Shown here in pieces: positions 1 through 9,796 of a stretch of 64,000 nucleotides of DNA. A program made the translations under genes and the position numbers. A model generated the notes under the pieces. That model was not told the DNA's origin. It worked only from the letters and a program-made list of their open reading frames with translations, and made no database searches. Every line of letters begins with the position of its first letter. Within the stretch, counting starts at the first letter, position 1. This stretch comes from Gluconobacter thailandicus F149-1 = NBRC 100600 (GTDB lineage: Bacteria; Pseudomonadota; Alphaproteobacteria; Acetobacterales; Acetobacteraceae). Where the stretch lies: contig NZ_BANH01000028.1 of NCBI RefSeq assembly GCF_000964465.1, positions 1-64,000 of the forward strand. Reading direction: 5' to 3'.

Positions 1-222
1 TAAGACTACCCACCGAACCCGTCAATCACAAAATCATAAAAAAAACGAAAAAACTCCACCCTTCGCTTCTCGCCGTTCATGATGGTCAGATAAGAAGCAC
101 TCTGTTAACGCTACAAAAAGCTTTCCGCGGTATTCTTCACCGAGAATCAGAGCGCACTTTTGCACTTTGTATCGTACGCATCCCTATTTCTCGTGAGCCG
201 TTTTCCGTTCCAGGAGTCTCCG

Positions 223-1626
223 TTGACGGTCGATACATTGCCCATAACTACCGCTTCCCTCTCCCCGGATGAGATGGAGTGGCAACTCATCATCGATGCC
301 GTAGAACCCGCTATCCGCTTGATTGTCGCCGATATCGTGGAGGACAGGGCCCCTGCGGGTGTGGAACACTTTTACTCCACTCTTTTAAATCACCCGGAAG
401 CAACCCCGTTCCTTTCTAACCAGATCGTCAATGACCACTTACATGCCGCGCTCCTAAAGTGGTGCCAGTCTCTTTTCACTCCTGTTGCTCCGGATCTATC
501 TTCGCTCGTTGCAACTCAGCGAAGGATTGGCCTTGTCCATGCCCGAATCAGGGTTCCCCTTCACGTTGTCATGCACGGCGCACGCCTTCTTAAAAGCACT
601 TTGAGGCAATCTCTTTTTGAAAGTCTGACCTCCTCAACAGATCTGGCGAAAGCGATCGACTATGTCGAAAACATGATGGATCTCGCCATAGAGATGATGA
701 GTCGAGAATTCGTCAGGGATCTTCAGAAGGAAATTGAAACCGACGAGGCATATCGACTGGTCACATTAGGGCAGGACGTTACTCTTGAGAGAGAAATCCA
801 GCGTGCAGCTCTTCTCGACTGGGGCCACAAAATCCTGCTTGCTATTTGCTGTAATGCCCCCCCTCCCCTTCCCCTGCTTGAAGCATCGGGTTTCGGGTTG
901 TGGCTCAATCACAAAGGTAGTCTTCTTTTCCCTAATACCGGCGGGATCGAGCATATCAAGATTGCCATCCGCAGGATCGATCAGGTTCTGATTCCATCCC
1001 TCGCCACGGAAACTCCTCCGGCTGCAGCCCGCATTCATGAACTCCAGGCGCAAATTGAAGAGATCCGATTTTTGATGGATGATCTTTTCAAGAAAAGTGA
1101 AGCGCTTGAAAGTGGTCGCGATCCCCTCACCTGCACTCTGAACAGACGATTTCTGCCTACCATCATGGCGAGAGAGGTCGCGCAATCCATCAGAAGAAAG
1201 GTTCCTTTCAGCATTCTGATGATCGATATCGACTACTTCAAAGCAATCAATGACCGTTACGGCCACACTGGAGGAGATGCTGTTCTCCGGGAAGTCGCTG
1301 AAAAATTGATAGCATCCTGCCGCACAAGCGATTTCATTTTCCGTTACGGAGGAGAGGAATTCCTTGTCGCCCTGGTGGAGACCGACCTGCAACGTGCTTT
1401 CCAGATCGCTGAAAGCATTCGCGAAAGTGTCACCAAAGTCTCAACACAACCCACCGGAACCGCTCTGTCCGTAACGGTCTCGATTGGCGTTGCCCACTTC
1501 GAAGGGCATCCTGACTATACTCATCTTATTGAGGACGCCGATCGCGCCCTCTACTATGCAAAAGAACGCGGCAGAAATTGCACTGTCATTGCAACTCCAG
1601 ATCTGGCTAGCTTGCCGCGTTTGTAG
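223..1626 (+). CDS. Globin-coupled diguanylate cyclase (DosC-like)
   Basis: Predicted heme-based gas sensor that makes c-di-GMP from GTP; cytosolic. The N-terminal half (about residues 15-170) resembles sensor globins, with IGLVHARIRVP carrying the likely proximal heme histidine (about H106). A linker/middle region follows, then a C-terminal GGDEF domain from about residue 300. The active-site motif is GGEEF (about 376-380), and an RTSD inhibitory I-site lies five residues before it, so product inhibition is expected. Start: an in-frame TTG lies at 160, but the TTG at 223 has AGGAG at 212-216 with 6-nt spacing, giving 467 aa; a GTG at 193 is also possible. Domain order globin-middle-GGDEF matches the E. 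coli DosC family. Oxygen as the ligand is an inference. Confidence 0.85.
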   Translation: MTVDTLPITTASLSPDEMEWQLIIDAVEPAIRLIVADIVEDRAPAGVEHFYSTLLNHPEATPFLSNQIVNDHLHAALLKWCQSLFTPVAPDLSSLVATQRRIGLVHARIRVPLHVVMHGARLLKSTLRQSLFESLTSSTDLAKAIDYVENMMDLAIEMMSREFVRDLQKEIETDEAYRLVTLGQDVTLEREIQRAALLDWGHKILLAICCNAPPPLPLLEASGFGLWLNHKGSLLFPNTGGIEHIKIAIRRIDQVLIPSLATETPPAAARIHELQAQIEEIRFLMDDLFKKSEALESGRDPLTCTLNRRFLPTIMAREVAQSIRRKVPFSILMIDIDYFKAINDRYGHTGGDAVLREVAEKLIASCRTSDFIFRYGGEEFLVALVETDLQRAFQIAESIRESVTKVSTQPTGTALSVTVSIGVAHFEGHPDYTHLIEDADRALYYAKERGRNCTVIATPDLASLPRL

Positions 1627-1663
1627 TTCTCAGGACGAGAATGTTTAGAGAGCGCGTCTGGGT

Positions 1664-2566
1664 TTATTCATGACCAAGCGCCGCATTCAGAACTGCGGCC
1701 AGCCGGACCCCTGCCTGCTGCAGGCGAAGCTGAATAACTGGCCACGCAATAGCCGTATAGGCGTCTCGAATGTCCGCTCCGTTGACGTGTGGAAGAGCAC
1801 CATAGGAAATGGAACGGGCCAGTGCATGACTTTCATCCGCCCAGTCGACCACCGCATGGTGAACATCGCCGTCGGAAAGGTCGGCAACCCAGTAGGCCGT
1901 TTCATCTGCTGTAATAGTTGAGCCAAGCTGGTTCGCCTCCGTACGGGCCTTGGCAAAATCAATCGTATAATGCGGCCCAACCACCAGCGATGCCTGACGA
2001 TCCAGCACACCCTCATCCCACAAGGCATGAAGGTTCATATGCCCGTTTTCCGTCTCTCCATAATAAGAAAGCCGAACGGCGTTCCCTCCCTTGTCATGGT
2101 CCCGCTCAGCTGCATGTAAGGGCTGATGAAGATCGCCGACAAGATGAACGACCCATTTAAGCGCATCCAGCCTTTGCTGCGATGTTGCTGAGCGATCTGC
2201 CAGTTCTTTTTCCAATTCGGGCAGCTTCTCGACAACACAATTTCCGTCAGCACAATCACGCTCACGTTCGTAGGCCGGATTGGAAACGTCCGTGTCCACA
2301 TAATGCCACACCAACGTTTCCGGGAGGCCGCCTTTTTTCTTTGGAACATGCCCTATCGTATCAGGCCAGGATGCGACCTGATCCAATGTCTGGTGCCCTT
2401 CCTGCGCGAGGAGAGCCTGTACCGCCTTGGCGGCTTCCGGGGTTAAACGATCCTGAGCAATATCAGCAACAATAGCGTGACCATAGGGGCCCCATGCACG
2501 AGCCTGCGGAACACTCATGACTACAGCCGCACAGACAAACGAAACAGGTAAGATCCACGAGCGCAT
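1664..2566 (-). CDS. S1/P1-type nuclease, secreted
   Basis: Zinc-dependent single-strand nuclease family, exported to the periplasm. The protein (300 aa from this start) begins with a clear signal peptide (MRSWILPVSFVCAAVVMSVP, then QARA), and the mature chain would start at the conserved tryptophan of WGPYGHAIVADIA, whose N-terminal W and H are zinc ligands in this family. Further family motifs are WHYVDTD, HLVGDLHQPLHA and NLHALWDEGVL. Longer in-frame starts exist upstream (2611, 2668), but only the start at 2566 puts the signal peptide at the N-terminus. It is divergently transcribed from the Mla operon. Likely role: extracytoplasmic nucleic acid degradation for phosphate or nucleoside scavenging. 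Confidence 0.85.
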   Translation of the reverse strand: MRSWILPVSFVCAAVVMSVPQARAWGPYGHAIVADIAQDRLTPEAAKAVQALLAQEGHQTLDQVASWPDTIGHVPKKKGGLPETLVWHYVDTDVSNPAYERERDCADGNCVVEKLPELEKELADRSATSQQRLDALKWVVHLVGDLHQPLHAAERDHDKGGNAVRLSYYGETENGHMNLHALWDEGVLDRQASLVVGPHYTIDFAKARTEANQLGSTITADETAYWVADLSDGDVHHAVVDWADESHALARSISYGALPHVNGADIRDAYTAIAWPVIQLRLQQAGVRLAAVLNAALGHE

Positions 2567-2684
2567 AGAGAATATCTCAGATGAAAATGAAAGCTGACTT
2601 CGTTCTCTCATCCTTATGCAGCCCCCACAAGGAAAACTGATTTGTTCACAATGATGGACGAGCCCCATCCGTCCTCAATCAAAA

Positions 2685-3926
2685 ATGACCGAACGGTTCA
2701 GTTCCCCCTTTTCACTGGAGAAATCTGGTCCTACACAAGAGAAAGAACAAGCTGACGGAAACGACGAGGCAAACTTGCAACAGCCGGATTTCCCAACAAA
2801 AGACACAGCCGCTCCAGACTGGCATCTGTCTTCTGGCGAGAGTGGTCCGGTTTTGACCCTGCAAGGCTCCTGGATGGCCCGTACCGGCAATATTCCGTCG
2901 TTTCCAGGAAACGGCCTTGATGCCGCTCCTGCCGGCAGCACTCTTGCATTTGATACGCGGGCAACGACCCGTTGGGACACAGGACTCATCGCCTTCCTGT
3001 GGGACGTCAAACGCGTAGGCCATGACAGACACATCACTCTGGATACACAAAGTCTTCCGGCACCGATGCGGCAACTCCTTGATTTGCTGCCTGATGTGCC
3101 GGCCGACAAGCCGACCTCCCATAAGAAACGTTCTACTTTTCTGGAAGTTATCGGCGCGCGCACGCTGAACGGTCTAACCGAAATCGGAACCGTTGCGGAG
3201 CTTGGGGCCATGACCGTCAAAGGTGGCTTCCTTGCCTTGACCGGTCGCAGCCGCATGCGGTTTGTCGACCTACTGACAGACACAACGAATGCTGGTCCTT
3301 ACGCGCTCCTGATCGTCGGGATCGTCAATTTCCTTGTCGGCGCCATCCTCGCCTTTGTTGGTGCCGTCGAACTCCAGAAATTCGCGGCTGGCATCTATGT
3401 TGCGAGTCTGGTCGGTATCGCGATGGTGCGTGAGATGGCAGCCGTCATGACCGCGATCATCATGGCCGGCAGAACCGGCGGGTCTTATGCAGCCCGTATC
3501 TCGACCATGCAGGGCAATGAAGAAATCGACGCTCTGAATGTTTTCGGCATCCCAACGTCCACCTATCTGATTTTGCCTGCCGTCCTGTCACTCGTCATCA
3601 CCATGCCGTTTCTATATCTCTACGGCTGTCTGGTCGGGATTCTTGGCGGCTTCGTCGTGGCTATTTCAATGCTCGATATTACGGCTGCCGGATATTTTCA
3701 TCAGACCGTGATTTCATTCGGGATCGGTCAGTTCATCTTTGCTTTTGTTAAAAGCATTGTCTTTGGTGCATTCATTGGGCTCACCAGCTGCCGCATTGGT
3801 CTGAAGGCTGGACGATCAGCGGCGGACGTCGGAATTGCCGCAACCCGCGCCGTGGTCGTGGGAATTGTCGGCGTCATCGCCATCGATGCCATCTTTGCGG
3901 TTATCGCCGATGTGGTGGGGATCTGA
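2685..3926 (+). CDS. mlaE: MlaE-type ABC permease with N-terminal STAS-like domain
   Basis: Inner-membrane permease of an MCE-type phospholipid transporter. The first ~130 residues are soluble and STAS-like, corresponding to a fused MlaB. Residues ~160-413 are the MlaE domain, with several hydrophobic helices and the conserved stretch MVREMAAVMTAIIMAGRTGG followed by SYAARISTM. Length (413 aa) fits the alphaproteobacterial fused form. First of four tightly spaced genes: the ATPase starts 3 nt after its stop. Expected role is retrograde or anterograde lipid movement keeping outer-membrane asymmetry; direction cannot be told from sequence. Confidence 0.9.
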   Translation: MTERFSSPFSLEKSGPTQEKEQADGNDEANLQQPDFPTKDTAAPDWHLSSGESGPVLTLQGSWMARTGNIPSFPGNGLDAAPAGSTLAFDTRATTRWDTGLIAFLWDVKRVGHDRHITLDTQSLPAPMRQLLDLLPDVPADKPTSHKKRSTFLEVIGARTLNGLTEIGTVAELGAMTVKGGFLALTGRSRMRFVDLLTDTTNAGPYALLIVGIVNFLVGAILAFVGAVELQKFAAGIYVASLVGIAMVREMAAVMTAIIMAGRTGGSYAARISTMQGNEEIDALNVFGIPTSTYLILPAVLSLVITMPFLYLYGCLVGILGGFVVAISMLDITAAGYFHQTVISFGIGQFIFAFVKSIVFGAFIGLTSCRIGLKAGRSAADVGIAATRAVVVGIVGVIAIDAIFAVIADVVGI

Positions 3927-3929
3927 TCC

Positions 3930-4703
3930 ATGAGCGATACCAGACCAACCGTTCTTTCCATGAAAGACGTCACACTCGCCTTTGGCCCCAAAGTGATTCA
4001 GAAGAACATCACGCTGGACGTTAAAAAAGGCAGCATTTTTGCTGTCATGGGCGGATCAGGCTGCGGCAAGAGTACTCTGCTGAAAAGCATGATCGGCCTC
4101 CTTCGCCCGACTGCTGGTGAATACCTGGTCGATGGCGACAGATACTGGGACGGCTCGGAAGCAGAGAGAACAGAGCTGAATCATCGGTTCGGCGTTCTTT
4201 TCCAGAGCGGTGCACTCTGGAGCTCCATGACAATCGGGGAGAACGTCGCCCTCCCCCTCCAGATGTTTACGGACCTGAAACCCGACGTTATTCGCAGACT
4301 GGTTGAACTGAAGCTTGGCTTTGTGGGCATGCTACAGGCCATAGACCTTCAGCCCTCCGAAATTAGCGGAGGCATGCGCAAACGAGCGGGCCTGGCGCGT
4401 GCCATCGCCCTTGATCCGGACGTTCTGTTTTTTGACGAACCCTCCGCCGGCCTGGACCCTATTACATCGGCCCGTCTGGATGACCTGATCCTCAATCTTC
4501 GGGATGGGCTGGGTGCGACGATTGTTATCGTCAGCCATGAACTCTCAAGTCTCTTCCATATCGCTGATGATGGCATCTTTCTGGACGCCAAAACCAAAAT
4601 ACCCATCGCCCATGGGTCTCCGAGAGACCTGCGCGATCACTGTGATGAACCTCAGGTCCATGCTTTCATGCACCGGGAACGTGACGAAGAAGGACGCAAT
4701 TGA
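3930..4703 (+). CDS. mlaF: MlaF-type ABC transporter ATPase
   Basis: Cytoplasmic ATPase energising the MlaE permease. Walker A is GGSGCGKSTLLK (about residues 35-46). The signature EISGGMRKRAGLARA with the SGGM form typical of MlaF, Walker B VLFFDEPSAGLDP and the switch histidine in IVSHE are all present. Length 257 aa is normal. It starts 3 nt after the permease stop, and its TGA overlaps the ATG of the MCE gene (TGATG), indicating translational coupling. Confidence 0.92.
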   Translation: MSDTRPTVLSMKDVTLAFGPKVIQKNITLDVKKGSIFAVMGGSGCGKSTLLKSMIGLLRPTAGEYLVDGDRYWDGSEAERTELNHRFGVLFQSGALWSSMTIGENVALPLQMFTDLKPDVIRRLVELKLGFVGMLQAIDLQPSEISGGMRKRAGLARAIALDPDVLFFDEPSAGLDPITSARLDDLILNLRDGLGATIVIVSHELSSLFHIADDGIFLDAKTKIPIAHGSPRDLRDHCDEPQVHAFMHRERDEEGRN

Positions 4704-5665
4704 TGAACAGGCAAGCTCTTGTCGGTGCCTTTGTCGTAGGCGGTATCGGGCTGGCCGTTGGCGCATTTGTGCTTTTCGGCAACTTCCATCCGTTTACCCG
4801 CATGGAAAAGGCTGTTCTGATTTTTCACGGCGCCTCATCCGGGCTTTCCGTCGGGGCACCCGTTACGTTCCGGGGCGTACAGGTTGGTGCAGTGGACAAG
4901 GTCGTCATTGAATATAATCCGGAGACGAAAGACGCCTACATCCCGGTGTATGTGACCATGCGCCCGGACAATATCAGCTTGACCAGCAACGCTACGCATC
5001 ACCTGCCAACAATCAAGGATCTGGTCTCCCAGGGACTACGGGGAGAAATGAATCTCAAAAGCTTCGTTACCGGCTCGTCCGAAATTGATCTGGATTTTGC
5101 CCCGGAAGTTCCTGCCGTTCTGCACCCTGCGATTGCAAAGGTCACCGAGATCCCGACCAAGCAGTCCTCCATACAGGCCATGTCTCAGACCTTGCAGAAC
5201 CTTCCCATCAAGGAACTGGGGGATAATGCCAACGCCTCTCTCGCAGCAGTGCGGGAACTTTCCGACAGGCTGGATCGCGACCTGCCAGCGCTGATTGAAA
5301 GCGTGCGCTCTACGTCCGATCATAGTCGCGATATGGTGGATGCCAGCCGCAACCTGATTACCCATCTTCAGCCCGAACTGGAACAGACGCTCAAAAGCCT
5401 GAACAGGCTGGCAGATACCGGATCGGAGCAACTGAGCGCACGCGGAAAAGAACTCCACACACTTCTGGAAAACAGTAATGCCACGATCCAGAAAGCTGAT
5501 CAGACTTTGGCCAATATCCAGAGCATGACTTCACCCCGTTCCGTTGACAGAGCCAATCTCGATGCCAGCCTGCGGGACATTGCATCAGCCGCCTCTGCGC
5601 TGCGCGGCTTTGCCAATGATGTCGAACGCAATCCGCAACTTCTGCTGACGGGACGCCACCAATGA
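4703..5665 (+). CDS. mlaD: MlaD-like MCE-domain substrate-binding protein
   Basis: Periplasmic lipid-binding component anchored by one N-terminal helix (residues ~5-27). The MCE domain covers ~38-115, including GLSVGAPVTFRGVQVGAV. A long, largely helical C-terminal half (~150-320) follows, a probable coiled-coil region seen in alphaproteobacterial versions. The ATG at 4703 is preferred over an in-frame TTG at 4700, because AAGGA lies just upstream and the ATG overlaps the stop of mlaF. The ATG of the next gene overlaps its own TGA. Confidence 0.9.
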   Translation: MNRQALVGAFVVGGIGLAVGAFVLFGNFHPFTRMEKAVLIFHGASSGLSVGAPVTFRGVQVGAVDKVVIEYNPETKDAYIPVYVTMRPDNISLTSNATHHLPTIKDLVSQGLRGEMNLKSFVTGSSEIDLDFAPEVPAVLHPAIAKVTEIPTKQSSIQAMSQTLQNLPIKELGDNANASLAAVRELSDRLDRDLPALIESVRSTSDHSRDMVDASRNLITHLQPELEQTLKSLNRLADTGSEQLSARGKELHTLLENSNATIQKADQTLANIQSMTSPRSVDRANLDASLRDIASAASALRGFANDVERNPQLLLTGRHQ

Positions 5666-6234
5666 AACTGTCTTTTGCTTCTCTGGCCGTCGCAGGACTT
5701 CTGCTGAGCGGGTGCGCGTCTGCCCCCATCAAGTTCTACACCTTGGGGGCACCGGCCATCGCAACGGCGACAAGCCCGCTGAATGCGACAACCTCTGTCC
5801 TGTTGGTCGATCCCATTCTGCTGCCTGACTATCTGGATAGTCAGGACATGGTCGTCAGACACGGCGACTTACTGGATCGCAGCACAAACGGTCGATGGGG
5901 CAGTCGTCTGTCGCGTGGAATGACAGATCTGGTGACAGCAAAGCTCTCGCAGATCTGGCCAACTGTTTTTGTGACCTCCCATGCCTCCTCCTCGACACAT
6001 GGCACAAGACTGAACATCAACGTCACCCGACTGGATATTGCAGCGGACGGTCAGGGTACACTGGAAGCAGACTGGTCTTTCATCCCGTCAGACGAACAGA
6101 AACCCGTGACGCATCATCGCGCAAGTTTCACAGCACATGGGCCGATTGCTACAGATGCCGAGAACGTCGCTCTGACACGTGAGCTTGTTGAGCAGCTTTC
6201 TGCAGCAATTGGAGCCTCAACTCCGTCCTTCTGA
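5662..6234 (+). CDS. ABC-type transport auxiliary lipoprotein (PqiC/ABC_trans_aux family)
   Basis: 190-aa lipoprotein with lipobox LLLSGC near residue 18 followed by KFYTLGAPA, the typical opening of this family. Such proteins pair with MCE transporters and sit on the inner leaflet of the outer membrane or in the periplasm. The start overlaps the stop of the MCE gene (ATGA), so it is the last gene of a four-gene operon. No separate MlaC or MlaA gene lies beside it, as is common for this operon layout. Confidence 0.85.
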   Translation: MKLSFASLAVAGLLLSGCASAPIKFYTLGAPAIATATSPLNATTSVLLVDPILLPDYLDSQDMVVRHGDLLDRSTNGRWGSRLSRGMTDLVTAKLSQIWPTVFVTSHASSSTHGTRLNINVTRLDIAADGQGTLEADWSFIPSDEQKPVTHHRASFTAHGPIATDAENVALTRELVEQLSAAIGASTPSF

Positions 6235-6280
6235 CGCATCCCGCAGAGGGCATTGAATTCCCCCTACGGTTTTAGCTCAA

Positions 6281-7237
6281 TCAATTCTCGGGCTGAGCAG
6301 ACATCAGGGCCGTGACAGCATTCCACTCCGGCGCTGCATCAGCCGCACCATGACGTGTTGTCGCGAGTGCCCCGCACGCTGATGCGATACGGACCGCCTT
6401 TTCGAGCGTTTGTCCCTGTGCCAGAGCATACGCCAACCCGGCATTGAAGCAGTCTCCTGCCGCGACCGTATCGACAGGCTGTACCTGAAATGGCGCGCTG
6501 TACCCGCTGCGCGTGCCATCGTGCCAGAACACACCCCGGCTTCCCATTTTCACGAGGGCGGCTTTCGCCCCTTTTGCCAGTAGAACCTCCGCTGCGCGCG
6601 CTGCGTCCTCAACAGTTTCGGCACGAATGCCGGTCAGCTGGAATGTTTCACTCTCATTAGGCGTCAGAACATCTATTTCCTGCCAGAGCGCTTGCAGAAG
6701 TCCATTTTCCGGCGCAGGAGCAGGATCAAGGACAACAATCGCCCCCGCGTTCCGAGCGCGGCGTGCTGCGGCAAGAACCGCAGGCTGTGGGATTTCCAAC
6801 TGAAGCAGCAAGACTTTTGCACGGCTCAGCCATTGTTCAGCATGCAGAACGTCTGTCTCATCAACAGCCATGTTTGCACCGCCAACGACGGTAATGCAGT
6901 TTTCGCCGCTTCCATCAATTCCGATCAGGGCAATCCCTGTTGGGTTGGCAGCATCCTTAAGTAGAGGAGAAAGATCTACGCCGAAACGCTCAAGCTCCTG
7001 ATGCGCCTGCACACCAAATCCATCCTTCCCGATCCGCCCGGCGAGTGCGACCTGAACATTCGAACCTGCCGCAAGACGCCCCGCTGCTGCTGCCTGGTTA
7101 CTTCCTTTTCCACCAAGCATGACAGCATAGCTTTCCCCATGAACTGTCTCTCCGGGTCGCGGCAGACGAGCAGCCCGAGCCGTGACATCTATATTGATGC
7201 TTCCAAAAGAGAGGATCAAAGGGGTGTTGTCTGGCAT
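6281..7237 (-). CDS. rbsK: Ribokinase (PfkB family)
   Basis: ATP-dependent phosphorylation of D-ribose to ribose 5-phosphate in the cytosol. Family signatures: an N-terminal NIDV, the sugar-binding GGKGSNQAAAAGRLA (about residues 43-57), and a C-terminal DTVAAGDCFNAG with the catalytic aspartate. The usual DTTGAGD form is slightly altered here (VAA instead of TGA), with the anion-hole glycine and catalytic Asp retained. Length 318 aa is normal. It stands alone with no ribose transporter beside it; convergent with the Mla operon. A related PfkB sugar kinase specificity cannot be excluded. Confidence 0.85.
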   Translation of the reverse strand: MPDNTPLILSFGSINIDVTARAARLPRPGETVHGESYAVMLGGKGSNQAAAAGRLAAGSNVQVALAGRIGKDGFGVQAHQELERFGVDLSPLLKDAANPTGIALIGIDGSGENCITVVGGANMAVDETDVLHAEQWLSRAKVLLLQLEIPQPAVLAAARRARNAGAIVVLDPAPAPENGLLQALWQEIDVLTPNESETFQLTGIRAETVEDAARAAEVLLAKGAKAALVKMGSRGVFWHDGTRSGYSAPFQVQPVDTVAAGDCFNAGLAYALAQGQTLEKAVRIASACGALATTRHGAADAAPEWNAVTALMSAQPEN

Positions 7238-8704
7238 GGCTTCGTCTCAGCAATAAGGAAGCCCTCCCATTAACACTTCCAGCCGGTGTCCGTCAGTATG
7301 CCGTATAATCCTCGCCGGGAATTTAATCAGGCATCACAGCGCGCTAACGGAAAAGTCTCGTGTATAAGAGGGTTGGGTTCGGGAACGTGACTGCCGAAGA
7401 CCATGGATCGCCGCATCTTCTGGAAACAGGCACTTCACATGCCAGGCTGTATCAGGAGGGGAGCCTTGATTAAGGTAAGCCAGTCGAGACTTCCCGTCTT
7501 AAAGCCATGCAGCTGAATAGCACTCGTCCCCGTACCCGCTTTCATTACGGCAACTGATGGGAAATACACCTCATAGATCTGTTTTGTAGGTATGGTCTCT
7601 TCCGATGCCGTATGTTGAAAAAACATGGTTTTTTTGATGACCCTGAACGCTGTGTTGTCGAGACGCGCCAGTTTTTTGTGTAAGGAACAAGACACATCTG
7701 ATTGCCTGACAACCAATGAAGCAAAATCCGCAGAACAGATCTATCATGGTCCTGTTGATCCAATACCTGATCAAGTGATTTTCTCGGGTCCTGCGAGAGA
7801 AAGCTTTTCCTGTCGCTTTGGAGCTCTTTAAATATACGGCTTTCCAGAATCCGGAATGGGACTGGAACACAGGCACTGCCAACGGCCACACGCAAGCTCG
7901 GCCCGTGCTGCATGGTGAAGAACAACCTGACACCTTTCTTCCAGCATGCGAGGAAAGCTGTTGATGTATATTGACTGAAATACCGTGCACAACCCTGAAT
8001 AACTAATAATATATTTCGTTATCGTTATAAATAGACCAGATCTTCTTCCAGGAATTCTGCTCGCCTTATGACTATCTCCGGCATGCAGCATTACCAAGAT
8101 CAATCCGTATTCGATACATTTAGCACGTCGGAAGCCAATGATGGCTGGGTTTCTAACGGGCAGTCACCTGAAATAATTTTCGCGTCCTGTGTATCCGACG
8201 AATAAATCCTTCGGACAAGCCGAACCTGTTCGTGGCCAACAGTAGCGCATTACAACACGCAAGATAGTGTGAATACAGTATCCAGCTTTGCCTGCATCAA
8301 GGCAAACACAGTAGCCTCAATGACACGAGGCATGTTGTATTTGTTTAAGACGCCCCTAAGGGACGCACCTGCGCAGGCGCCCCATGGGAATGAAAAACTT
8401 TGTAATTGCGTTAAAAAACAAAAATCGTCCGAACTCCTTGTATTTGACCCCCTAAAACCTTGCAGCGATGCAACGCTATTCGATAAATAACGGCGGATAA
8501 CGGATGTTTTCTCACACGCAACATGATCTTTTGCACACCGGATCTGCATCAATGCTATTTCCTGTCACAATAGTGCAAATTTCATTTTAATAATTATCTT
8601 GTTAAGCTATCGTTCACTCATTCGAGACGTTTTGCACTGAGGTCTGGATGGGCCTTCTGTGTGTCCCGCTCCAAACAGATATAGCTCAAAAGGTTCCAGC
8701 CATT
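7238..8704. other. Gene-poor 1.5-kb interval, possibly decayed coding DNA
   Basis: No recognisable gene. On the minus strand several overlapping reading frames (7435-7716, 7545-7925, 7571-7990, 7828-8103) look partly protein-like but switch frame and resemble no family I know, which would fit a frameshifted relic. On the plus strand a 45-codon ORF at 8068-8205 has only a distant AGGA. The stretch is richer in A and T than its neighbours, especially near 8000-8030 and 8575-8600. A short regulatory RNA could lie here; I cannot show one. Confidence 0.5.
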
Positions 8705-9115
8705 ATGTCTTCTACCAGCCGCCAGACATCCCCCCGTCCCACATCAAAAAAAACTGCAGCATCGTCTCGCGCGAAAAAAATTGCTCCGGTTGCAGAAGCT
8801 GCGCCAGAACCTGAAATCACAGTCGTAGAGACAATTGCCGAAATCGCAGAGCCAGTCGTAAATCCTTTTCTCACTGACATGGTCTGTGCTTTTGACAGAG
8901 CGTGGTACGAGCGCGAATACCCGGACGTTGCAGCAGCCGGATTTGACGCCGCGACACATTATCGCGAAACCGGGTATCGAGAAGGCCGCCAGCCAAACCG
9001 CTTTTTCAATTCCAATGATTATCGCGCTGCCAATCCTGATCTTCAGGAATATGACGGCGATCTTTTCCTGCACTTCATTTTCTACGGCATTCAGGAAGGC
9101 CGACGTCTGCGCTAA
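8705..9115 (+). CDS. Hypothetical protein with YPDV-type repeats
   Basis: 136 aa from the ATG at 8705 (an in-frame earlier start at 8648 would add 19 residues with no better ribosome site). The N-terminal half is low-complexity, rich in Ser, Thr, Lys, Ala and Glu. The C-terminal ~65 residues hold two degenerate copies of a motif seen as FDRAWYEREYPDVAAAG...HYRETGYREGRQPN and NDYRAANPDL...HFIFYGIQEGR. Similar repeats occur at the ends of some alphaproteobacterial glycosyltransferases and secreted proteins; their function is not known to me. No operon partner: 120 nt to the next gene. Confidence 0.65.
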   Translation: MSSTSRQTSPRPTSKKTAASSRAKKIAPVAEAAPEPEITVVETIAEIAEPVVNPFLTDMVCAFDRAWYEREYPDVAAAGFDAATHYRETGYREGRQPNRFFNSNDYRAANPDLQEYDGDLFLHFIFYGIQEGRRLR

Positions 9116-9235
9116 TTAGCAGAGCAAACATTGCCTGACCGGTTTGTGCATTAAAATCGGACTCTAGGCAGATTGCACTAAAACCCTGAACGGGAGAGAC
9201 TTCTTCCTCTGATCCCGTTCAGGAGTCCGGAAATC

Positions 9236-9796
9236 GTGAAAAATAATCGCCTCCGCGTTGCTATCGACATGGACGAAGTGATTGCAGATACTTTTGCAGC
9301 ACAACGTCTCTGGTATCTGGACGTCCATGGATACAACTGGAACGATGAAGAGCTGAAAGGCTGCCATCTCGGTGATTTGGCTGCCCCGGAACATGCCGAA
9401 GCCATGCAGAGCGTTCTTCATGCTGGAGCGTTCTTTGCCGAGCTGGGCGTTATGGAAAACGCACAAGATGCTCTGAAGCAGCTCAGTCAGGATTTCGATA
9501 TTTTCATTACGACGGCAGCAATGGAATATCCTGCTTCCTGCGGGCCAAAATTTCAGTGGCTTCAAAAGAATTTTCCTTTTATTTCCCCTTTGAATATAGT
9601 CTTCTGCGGACATAAAAATATTCTTGCTGCCGATTACCTGGTTGACGACAATGTCCGACATTTTCATGATTTTCAGGGTCAGGGTGTTCTATTTTCTGCC
9701 CGTCACAACCAGAAGGTCAAATGGTCTCCACGCGTGAGTAACTGGCGCGAGACCGTTTCATACCTTACGGCACAACGTCTGGCTAAAAACCCGTAA
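9236..9796 (+). CDS. 5'(3')-deoxyribonucleotidase (NT5C-like HAD phosphatase)
   Basis: 186-aa HAD-superfamily phosphatase. The nucleophile motif is IDMDEVIADT near residue 10 (DxDxV/T form), motif II threonine lies in IFITTAAM, and the C-terminal acidic motif is YLVDDN. These match the NT5C / YorS group, which dephosphorylates deoxyribonucleoside 5'- or 3'-monophosphates in the cytosol. Start is GTG at 9236 with AGGAG at 9221-9225. Single gene; role in dNTP pool control is inferred from the family. Confidence 0.8.
   Translation: MKNNRLRVAIDMDEVIADTFAAQRLWYLDVHGYNWNDEELKGCHLGDLAAPEHAEAMQSVLHAGAFFAELGVMENAQDALKQLSQDFDIFITTAAMEYPASCGPKFQWLQKNFPFISPLNIVFCGHKNILAADYLVDDNVRHFHDFQGQGVLFSARHNQKVKWSPRVSNWRETVSYLTAQRLAKNP

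Noticed and set aside
766-1392. 208-codon minus-strand ORF inside the diguanylate cyclase
   Set aside because: Antisense shadow of a well-supported GGDEF protein.
8250-8552. 100-codon minus-strand ORF in the gene-poor gap
   Set aside because: No ribosome site, no domain pattern and low coding character.
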